Source of the DNA: a bacterium
Lineage (GTDB): Bacteria > Patescibacteriota > Minisyncoccia > Minisyncoccales > JAGMAB01
DNA: 6,356 nt
Reading direction: 5' to 3'
Assembly: GCA_030643665.1 (NCBI GenBank)
Contig: DAOWKS010000068.1
Coordinates: 1-6,356 of the forward strand
Shown here: positions 1 to 5,740 of the stretch, piece by piece
How the letters are laid out: each line of letters begins with the position of its first letter
How positions within the stretch are numbered: the first letter of the stretch is position 1
Program-made: the position numbers and the translations under genes
The notes under the pieces: generated by a model
What the model was told of the DNA's origin: nothing
Seen by the model: the letters and a program-made list of their open reading frames with translations, nothing else
The model's database searches: none

Positions 1-73
1 AACTGCTGCCACAGCCCAAGTCCTGAAAAACTGCCTTAAACTTTTAGGCATTTCAACGCCCAAGAAAATGTAA
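1..73 (+). CDS. argS: Arginyl-tRNA synthetase, C-terminal end (partial)
   Basis: This is the 3' end of a gene entering from the left edge, read in the frame that starts at base 2 and stopping with TAA at 71-73. Only 23 residues are visible. They end in VLKNCLKLLGISTPKKM, which matches the very conserved ArgS tail: a helix of the anticodon-binding domain with a 'VL..GL.LLGI..PEKM'-type ending, where the final Met is usual. ArgS is a class I synthetase that charges tRNA-Arg in the cytoplasm. The stop lies 2 nt before the ileS start, so the two genes are probably co-transcribed and ileS translation may depend on ribosomes finishing argS. The call rests on a short but distinctive tail; another class I synthetase is the only realistic alternative. 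Confidence 0.8.
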   Translation, partial: TAATAQVLKNCLKLLGISTPKKM

Positions 74-75
74 AT

Positions 76-2949
76 ATGTCAGTTGATTTTCCAAAAGACG
101 AAAGAAAAATTTTAAAATTCTGGAAAGAACGCAAAATTTTTGAGAAACTTCAGAAAAAAAACCAAGGTAAAAAACATTGGTCTTTTTTAGACGGGCCAAT
201 TACTGCCAATAATCCAATGGGCGTCCATCATGCCTGGGGAAGAACTTATAAAGATGTTTTTCAAAGATACAAGGCGTTTCAGGGTTTTGAGCAGAGATTT
301 CAAAACGGATTTGACTGTCAGGGTCTTTGGGTGGAAGTGGAACAGGAAAAAGAGCTTGGCTTTAGGACAAAAAAAGATATTGAAAAATATGGTATTGAAA
401 AATTTATTAATTCCTGCAAACAAAGAGTTAAAAAATATTCAAAAATTCAAATTAATCAATCAATTCGGCTCGGGCAATGGATGAATTGGCGAAATTCATA
501 TTATACAATGTCAGACGAGAATAATTACGCTATTTGGCATTTTCTTAAAAAATGCTGGCAGGATGGTTTATTATATAAGGGCAGGGATGTTGTTCCTTGG
601 TGTCCCCGCTGCGGCACGGCTATTTCCCAGCACGAAATTCTCACCGAGGAATATCAAGAGATTTGCCATAAATCAATTTTTGTAAAATTACCAATTATTG
701 GCAGAAAAAGAACTTTTTTTCTTGCTTGGACAACTACTCCCTGGACTTTGCCGGCCAATGTAGCTGTGGCTGTCCATCCGGAATTAACTTATGCTGAGAT
801 TCAGAATAAAAAAGGAGATAATTTTATTTTGCTTAAAAACAAGGCAAAAATAATTCTTGACGGGAAAATAAATAAGACCTTCAAAGGAAAAAAATTAAAA
901 AATTTAGAATATGCCGGCTTATTTGATGAACTTTTGGCAGTTAAAAAAGAACTTAAAAACAAGAACCATCAAGTTCTCTTATGGGATGAAGTTTCAGAAG
1001 AAGAAGGCACCGGCATTGTTCATATTGCGCCCGGTTGCGGTCAGGAGGATTTTCAATTAAGCAAAGAACACACATTAGCAGTGATTAATCCAACAGATGA
1101 AGAAAGCAGATATAAGAATAATTTCGGTTTTCTAAAAGGAAAATTAGTTACTGAATGCGCTGAAATTATTTTCAAAAATTTAGACAAAAAAGGACTTATT
1201 TTTAAAATTGAAAATTACAAACATCGTTATCCTTTTTGCTGGCGCTGTAAATCAGAATTGATTTTTCGTTTGGTTGATGAATGGTATATTTCAATGGAAA
1301 AATTAAGAAAACCTTTGACAAAAACAGTTAAACAAATAAAATGGCTGCCATCTTTTGGTTTAGACAGGGAACTGGACTGGTTAAAAAACATGCAGGATTG
1401 GTTAATTTCTAAAAAAAGATATTGGGGTTTGGCTTTACCTGTTTTTGAATGTAAAAATTGCAAGAATTTTGAAGTGATTGGTTCCAAAAAAGAATTAAAG
1501 CAAAGAGCGGTTAAGGGCTGGCAGGAGTTTGAAGGTTATTCTCCTCATCGGCCCTGGCTCGATAAAATAAAAATTAAGTGTTCTAAATGCGGAAAATTAA
1601 TTTCCCGCATTCCTGATGTAGGCAATCCTTGGTTGGATGCCGGCATTGTGCCGTTTTCCACAATAAGATATTTTACTGACAAGGATTTTTGGCAGAAATG
1701 GTTTCCGGCTGACTTCATTTGCGAATCGTTTCCCGGACAATTTAAAAATTGGTTTTATTCTCTTTTAGTGATGAGCCAGGTTTTGGAAAGAACCGTTCCG
1801 GTTAAAACAATTTTTGGTTTTGCGACAGTGGTTGACGAAAAAGGAGAAGAAATGCATAAATCCAAAGGCAATGCTGTTTGGTTTGACGAAGCCGTAGAAA
1901 AAATTAGCGCGGATACAATGCGTTGGATGTATGTTAAACAAAATCCTGCTTATAATTTGAGATTTGGTTATAAAATTGCTCAGGAAACTCAAAGAAAACT
2001 TTTAACTCTTTGGAACAGTTTTACTTTTTTTGAAACATATACGGATAAACGCATTATCAGCGAAAATCAGCATAAATCAGCGGTTTTATTGGACAGATGG
2101 ATAATTTCTAAATTAAACGGGCTGATTGAAAAAGTAACCAAATCATTAGACAGATATAATGTGGCAGCAGCAAGTTTATCTCTGGAGAATTTTTTCACAG
2201 AAGACCTTTCTTTATGGTATATCCGAAGGTCGCGAAAAAGGTTTCAGAAACCGAGAAGCGAAAAAGAGAAAAAAGAAGCGTCTCAAACCTTATATTTTGT
2301 TCTTCTAAGTTTAATAAAACTAATTGCTCCAATGACACCTTTTTTAGCTGAAGAGATTTATTTGAATCTTAAGAACAAAAATATGCCCGAGTCAGTTCAT
2401 TTAGGAGATTGGCCAAAACCAGATAAAAAAAAGATTGACAGGATTTTGGAAGAAAAAATGAAAAGAGCGCGGCAAATTGTTACCTTAGGATTAAAAGAAA
2501 GAGCGCGATTAGGCATTAAAGTAAGACAGCCCTTAGGCGCGCTTTTTGTTGGAGAATTAGCCAAAGGATTGGATAAAAAATTATTGGATTTAATAAAAGA
2601 AGAAGTTAATGTGAAAAAAATAGTTTTTAATGGTAAAATTAAAAAGGAGATTGATTTAGACACTAAAATTACTCCAAAATTAAGAGAAGAGGGACAAATT
2701 AGGGAAGTCATCCGCAATATTCAGGAAATGAGAAAGAAAACCGGTTTAAAACCCAAAGACAGAATTTTAATCAGATATTCGGGAACTTCTGATTTGAATA
2801 AAATCTTATTCAAAAACAAAGATTTAATTATATCGGAAACCAAAGCCAAAGATTTTCTTTTAGGAGAGAGACCCAAAGCGGTCTTTGATATTGAAAAAGA
2901 GATAAAGGTCGGCGCGGAAACATTGTGGTTAGCAATTAAAAAACTTTAA
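76..2949 (+). CDS. ileS: Isoleucyl-tRNA synthetase, eukaryote-like type with swapped GVHH motif
   Basis: This class I synthetase (957 aa) charges tRNA-Ile in the cytoplasm. The N-terminus (VDFPKDERKILKFWKE) is typical of the family, which fixes the start at the first ATG after the argS stop. The Rossmann core opens with DGPITANNPMGVHHAWG. The HIGH position reads GVHH (residues 49-52), and FDCQGLWVE (79-87) stands where WDCHGLPIE is usual. The CP1 editing domain spans roughly 190-380, with TTTPWTLPAN (219-228) and GTGIVHIAPGCGQEDF (311-326, Asp325 being the likely editing aspartate). Two zinc sites are formed by C176/C179 with C388/C391 and by C459/C462 with C502/C505. ISKKRYWG (444-451) and a KMSKS variant EMHKS (592-596) follow. 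The anticodon-binding domain includes LSLWYIRRSRKRF (711-723). The C-terminus (about 800-957) resembles the DUF5915-like end of archaeal/eukaryotic and IleRS2 enzymes and lacks the zinc finger of standard bacterial IleRS. A different amino-acid specificity (Val/Leu) is unlikely, because the Cys in FDCQG and the WYIRRSRKRF motif fit IleRS. Confidence 0.92.
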   Translation: MSVDFPKDERKILKFWKERKIFEKLQKKNQGKKHWSFLDGPITANNPMGVHHAWGRTYKDVFQRYKAFQGFEQRFQNGFDCQGLWVEVEQEKELGFRTKKDIEKYGIEKFINSCKQRVKKYSKIQINQSIRLGQWMNWRNSYYTMSDENNYAIWHFLKKCWQDGLLYKGRDVVPWCPRCGTAISQHEILTEEYQEICHKSIFVKLPIIGRKRTFFLAWTTTPWTLPANVAVAVHPELTYAEIQNKKGDNFILLKNKAKIILDGKINKTFKGKKLKNLEYAGLFDELLAVKKELKNKNHQVLLWDEVSEEEGTGIVHIAPGCGQEDFQLSKEHTLAVINPTDEESRYKNNFGFLKGKLVTECAEIIFKNLDKKGLIFKIENYKHRYPFCWRCKSELIFRLVDEWYISMEKLRKPLTKTVKQIKWLPSFGLDRELDWLKNMQDWLISKKRYWGLALPVFECKNCKNFEVIGSKKELKQRAVKGWQEFEGYSPHRPWLDKIKIKCSKCGKLISRIPDVGNPWLDAGIVPFSTIRYFTDKDFWQKWFPADFICESFPGQFKNWFYSLLVMSQVLERTVPVKTIFGFATVVDEKGEEMHKSKGNAVWFDEAVEKISADTMRWMYVKQNPAYNLRFGYKIAQETQRKLLTLWNSFTFFETYTDKRIISENQHKSAVLLDRWIISKLNGLIEKVTKSLDRYNVAAASLSLENFFTEDLSLWYIRRSRKRFQKPRSEKEKKEASQTLYFVLLSLIKLIAPMTPFLAEEIYLNLKNKNMPESVHLGDWPKPDKKKIDRILEEKMKRARQIVTLGLKERARLGIKVRQPLGALFVGELAKGLDKKLLDLIKEEVNVKKIVFNGKIKKEIDLDTKITPKLREEGQIREVIRNIQEMRKKTGLKPKDRILIRYSGTSDLNKILFKNKDLIISETKAKDFLLGERPKAVFDIEKEIKVGAETLWLAIKKL

Positions 2950-2952
2950 AAT

Positions 2953-3324
2953 ATGTCAATTTTTGAAAAAAAACAAGGACTTTTCTCACGAGGAATAAAG
3001 CCAGAGTCAAAAAAAGCGCCAGCTCCGGTTAAAGAAATAAAGAAAGACACTTCAATATTTGGGAAAGAATCTTCAATTAAAAAGACAATTTTTGAGCAGC
3101 GGTTAAAAGATCCAAAACTTTTTTCAACTATTCGTTTGCCAGGAAAAAAAATCGAAGAATTGGGAAAAAAATTATTTGCGCCGTATAAAGATTTTATTCA
3201 AAAAACGAGTATACCAAAAGTAAAAGATGAATTAAAAAAGGGAAAATGGGGAAGGTTTAAAGATATGTCTTCAGAAGATAAAATAAAGGCTAAGATAATA
3301 ATAAAGGAGGTTTTAGAAAAATAA
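2953..3324 (+). CDS. Small lysine-rich protein of unknown function
   Basis: I do not recognise this 123-residue protein. About 30 of its residues are lysine, giving a strongly positive net charge. It has no signal peptide, membrane segment or cysteine, so it is probably cytoplasmic. Residues 1-50 look low-complexity and flexible, with a PAPVKEIKK stretch and three copies of a short [ST]IF[EG] motif at 2-5, 34-37 and 45-48. Residues 54-123 look more ordered: LPGKKIEELGKKLFAPYKDF (62-81) and a C-terminal predicted helix after KWGRFKDMSSEDK (98-110). It begins 3 nt after the ileS stop and ends 6 nt before recO, so it is surely expressed with them. Its position and codon use like its neighbours support a real gene. 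The basic composition would suit binding to nucleic acid or ribosomes, but that is inference only. Confidence 0.75.
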   Translation: MSIFEKKQGLFSRGIKPESKKAPAPVKEIKKDTSIFGKESSIKKTIFEQRLKDPKLFSTIRLPGKKIEELGKKLFAPYKDFIQKTSIPKVKDELKKGKWGRFKDMSSEDKIKAKIIIKEVLEK

Positions 3325-3330
3325 TTTTTA

Positions 3331-4062
3331 ATGTTCTTTCACTACCGAACTCAAGGTTTTGTTTTAAAGAAAAATAACAAAGGAGAAGCGAATCAGTTAA
3401 TTACGATTTACACTAAGGACTTTGGCAAGGTTGAAATTTTGGGAAAAGCAATAAGAAAAGGCAAGTCAAAATTAAGAGGCGCAATAGAACTTTTTTATTT
3501 ATCAGAGATTGAGTTTATTCAGGGGAAAATCCATAAGACATTAACCGACGCTGTTTTAATTGAAAGTTTTTCAAACCTAAAAAAAGATTTAGAAAGATTA
3601 TCTGTTGCCTTTAAAATTTCAGAGGTCTTGGATAATTTAATAAAAGGCCAGGAAACAGATACAAAAATCTGGAATTTATTAACCCAAACATTTAAAAAAT
3701 TAAATGATTGTCAATTGTCAATAATTAATATTCAATTGTTATATTATTTTTTTCTTTGGAATTTTTTTTCTGTTTTAGGTTATCAGCCAGAGCTTTATAA
3801 TTGTTCTATTTGTCAAGAGAAATTAAAGCCGGGAAAACTTTTTTTTAATCAGGAAAAACCAGGAATAATTTGTAATAATTGCTTTAAAGATTTAAAATCA
3901 GTTAAGGAGATAAGCCCTGAATTAGTGAAAATTTTACGCTTGATTCTGGAAAAAAATTTGTTAATCCTTTTAAAATTAAAAGTTGAGAAAGTTTATTTGA
4001 AATCATTAAACATAATCTCTAAAGAATATTATTCATTTATCCACAATAATCAAGTCACGTAG
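3331..4062 (+). CDS. recO: DNA repair protein RecO
   Basis: RecO works in the cytoplasm in RecFOR recombinational repair. With RecR it helps load RecA onto SSB-coated single-stranded DNA and can anneal complementary strands. The length (243 aa) is normal for the family. The N-terminal OB-fold is visible as YRTQGFVLKKNNKGEANQLI followed by TIYTKDFGKVEILGKAIRK (residues 5-42), a standard RecO opening that supports this ATG. A helical region follows, then the family signature LGYQPELYNCSIC (149-161), which starts a four-cysteine zinc site C158-x2-C161-x19-C181-x2-C184. The tail is Leu/Lys-rich and helical. The gene is intact despite runs of 7-8 T at 3747-3753, 3762-3769 and 3839-3846. A degenerate 7-bp tandem repeat encodes residues 126-137. 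The start is 6 nt after the preceding stop. An AAGGAGG at 3304-3310 is 20 nt away, too far for a normal ribosome binding site. Confidence 0.92.
   Translation: MFFHYRTQGFVLKKNNKGEANQLITIYTKDFGKVEILGKAIRKGKSKLRGAIELFYLSEIEFIQGKIHKTLTDAVLIESFSNLKKDLERLSVAFKISEVLDNLIKGQETDTKIWNLLTQTFKKLNDCQLSIINIQLLYYFFLWNFFSVLGYQPELYNCSICQEKLKPGKLFFNQEKPGIICNNCFKDLKSVKEISPELVKILRLILEKNLLILLKLKVEKVYLKSLNIISKEYYSFIHNNQVT
3707..3741 (+). repeat. Degenerate heptanucleotide tandem repeat (consensus ATTGTCA) inside recO
   Basis: Five consecutive 7-base units read ATTGTCA, ATTGTCA, ATAATTA, ATATTCA, ATTGTTA. The first two are identical, and the others match the first at 4, 5 and 6 of 7 positions. The unit junction makes the palindrome CAATTG. 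Seven bases is not a multiple of three, so the protein repeat appears only every 21 bases, as CQLSIIN (127-133) followed by IQLLYYF (134-140). The array lies in the helical stretch just before the zinc-binding part of RecO and leaves the frame open. The later units are weak and the region is AT-rich, so part of the match could be chance; the first two units and the fifth are the firm part. Confidence 0.55.
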
Positions 4063-4068
4063 TTTTTT

Positions 4069-5739
4069 ATGAAAAGAAAATTTATTAGTTTTTTGCTTCT
4101 TTTAGCCGCTTTTGTCGGCATAGCCGGCTTTTGGTATTACCAAAAAAATTTTTACTCAAAAGACACGTTAAAATTGGAAATTTTCGGCTTGGAAGAAGCA
4201 ACAATTTATCAGGAAATAGAATACATAGTAAAGTATAAAAACAATGGAAACACTTGTCTTGAAGAGCCAAAACTTATTTTTGAATATCCAAGACATTCGG
4301 AACTGGCTGATAAAGAAGCCAATTTAAGAAAAGAAATTATTCTTGAAGATATTTATCCGGGTCAGGAAAAAACCATTTCTTTTAAAGCCCGTGTTTTAGG
4401 AAAGGAAGGAGAAGCGTTAACAGCCAAAGCCGCATTAAGTTATCAGCCAAAAAATTTAAAAGCCCGCTATGAATCAACCACTACTTTCACTACTATTATT
4501 AAGTCAGTTCCTTTAACTTTTGGATTTGATTTGCCGTCTAAAATTGAATCCGGCAAAGAATTAAGATTTTCTCTTAATTATTTTTCAAACATTGATTATC
4601 CTCTTTCTAACTTAAGATGCCAAATTGAGTACCCGGCAGATTTTGAATTTATTAAAGCAACTCCCCGATCATTAGAAAAAACCGAATGGGAAGTCGGACT
4701 TTTAAATAAAGCAGAAGGCGGAAGGATTGAAATTTTAGGCAAAATTAGAGGAGAAGTGGGAGAAGAAAAAATTTTTAAAGCAAAATTGGGAACTTGGCAA
4801 GACAATGAGTTTATTTTATTAAAAGAAACAATTAAAGGAATAGCAATTATTAAGCCGTCTTTACATATTATCCAGCAGATTAACAATAACCCGGAATATA
4901 TTGCCAGTCCCGGGGATTCGCTCCATTATCAGGTTTTCTTTAAGAATATCGGCAAGGACGCTTTAAGTAATTTGTTTTTAGTTGTTAACTTGGAAGGAGA
5001 GGCCTTTGATTTTTCAACGATTAAGGCGCCTTTGGGAGAGTTTGAAACCGGCGATAATTCCATTGTTTTTGACTGGCGGAGAGTGCCTAAACTTCAGTTT
5101 TTGCCATCTCAGGAAGAAGGAGAGATTGAATTTTGGGTTAAATTGAAAGATAAATGGGAAATTCTTTCTCTTTCAGACAAGAATCCGGTAATAAAAAATA
5201 AAATTTATCTAAGTCAGGCAAAAAAAGAATTTGTCAGCAAAGTTAATTCAAAATTAACGATAGAACAAAAAGCTTTTTTTCAGGACGAAGTTTTCGGAAA
5301 CTCGGGACCTGTTCCGCCAAAAAATGGCGAGACGACTACTTATACTATAATGTGGCAGGTTAAGAATTATTATAACGACATTAAAGATGTCAAAGTGAAA
5401 GCAACTTTACCCGATTATGTAAAATTAACCGGTAAAATTTTCCCGGAAGAAGAATCGGAGAAATTTACTTTTGATTCAGAATCCAGGGAAATTGTCTGGA
5501 ATATCGGCGGAATGAAGACAGGACAAGGAATTTTTGAGCCGGCTCAAAACATCTCTTTTCAAATTGAGTTTTCTCCGGAAGAATCTCAAAAAGCGCAAAC
5601 CCCGGAAATTATCAGTCAGGCAAAAATTATTGGCGAAGATAGCTGGACAAAAGAAACATTAGAAAGCAGTGATGAATTCATAAACACAACCCTGCCTGAT
5701 GATGAAACAATAACAGAAGAAATGGGAATTGTTCAATAA
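4069..5739 (+). CDS. Membrane-anchored extracellular protein with four Ig-like (DUF11-like) repeats
   Basis: This 556-residue protein has a basic N-terminus (MKRK) and one hydrophobic segment (about 5-24) ending in FWYY. There is no lipobox cysteine and no obvious signal-peptidase site, so it is probably a signal anchor with the rest outside the cell. The exterior looks like about four beta-sandwich repeats at roughly 33-147, 148-262, 263-398 and 399-540. Each opens with an alternating strand and a loop Asn or equivalent: YQEIEYIVKYKNNGN, GKELRFSLNYFSN, GDSLHYQVFFKNIGK and GETTTYTIMWQVKNY. The last repeat, with GPVPPKNGETTTYTI, VKATLPDYVKLTGK and IVWNIGGMKTGQG, is the clearest DUF11-like copy. 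An acidic tail (541-556) follows, without an LPxTG motif or a second membrane segment. Only two cysteines are present (63, 184). No catalytic motif is visible. A structural, adhesive or cell-envelope role is likely but unproven. It starts 6 nt after recO and stops 1 nt before glyS. Confidence 0.82.
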   Translation: MKRKFISFLLLLAAFVGIAGFWYYQKNFYSKDTLKLEIFGLEEATIYQEIEYIVKYKNNGNTCLEEPKLIFEYPRHSELADKEANLRKEIILEDIYPGQEKTISFKARVLGKEGEALTAKAALSYQPKNLKARYESTTTFTTIIKSVPLTFGFDLPSKIESGKELRFSLNYFSNIDYPLSNLRCQIEYPADFEFIKATPRSLEKTEWEVGLLNKAEGGRIEILGKIRGEVGEEKIFKAKLGTWQDNEFILLKETIKGIAIIKPSLHIIQQINNNPEYIASPGDSLHYQVFFKNIGKDALSNLFLVVNLEGEAFDFSTIKAPLGEFETGDNSIVFDWRRVPKLQFLPSQEEGEIEFWVKLKDKWEILSLSDKNPVIKNKIYLSQAKKEFVSKVNSKLTIEQKAFFQDEVFGNSGPVPPKNGETTTYTIMWQVKNYYNDIKDVKVKATLPDYVKLTGKIFPEEESEKFTFDSESREIVWNIGGMKTGQGIFEPAQNISFQIEFSPEESQKAQTPEIISQAKIIGEDSWTKETLESSDEFINTTLPDDETITEEMGIVQ

Positions 5740-5740
5740 T

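Noticed and set aside
1..40. Possible leader or terminator region before ileS
   Set aside because: The bases read in frame as the conserved ArgS tail up to TAA at 71-73, and no stem-loop with a T run is present.
1315..1343. TTGACA followed by an A/T-rich stretch, resembling a promoter inside ileS
   Set aside because: No TATAAT-like -10 stands at 16-18 nt, and the hexamer lies mid-gene where A/T-rich codons make such matches common.
2397..2717. Open frame of 106 codons on the minus strand inside ileS
   Set aside because: It lies wholly antisense to the conserved C-terminal domain of IleRS, and its product is low-complexity Ser/Leu/Phe typical of the reverse of Lys-rich coding sequence.
3304..3310. 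Perfect AAGGAGG that could be the recO ribosome binding site
   Set aside because: It ends 20 nt before the recO ATG, far beyond normal spacing, no alternative start lies closer, and it encodes Lys-Glu plus the first base of Val in the upstream protein.
4596..4886. Minus-strand open frame of 96 codons within the repeat-protein gene
   Set aside because: It is antisense to a well-supported gene, has no recognisable motif and no transcription context.
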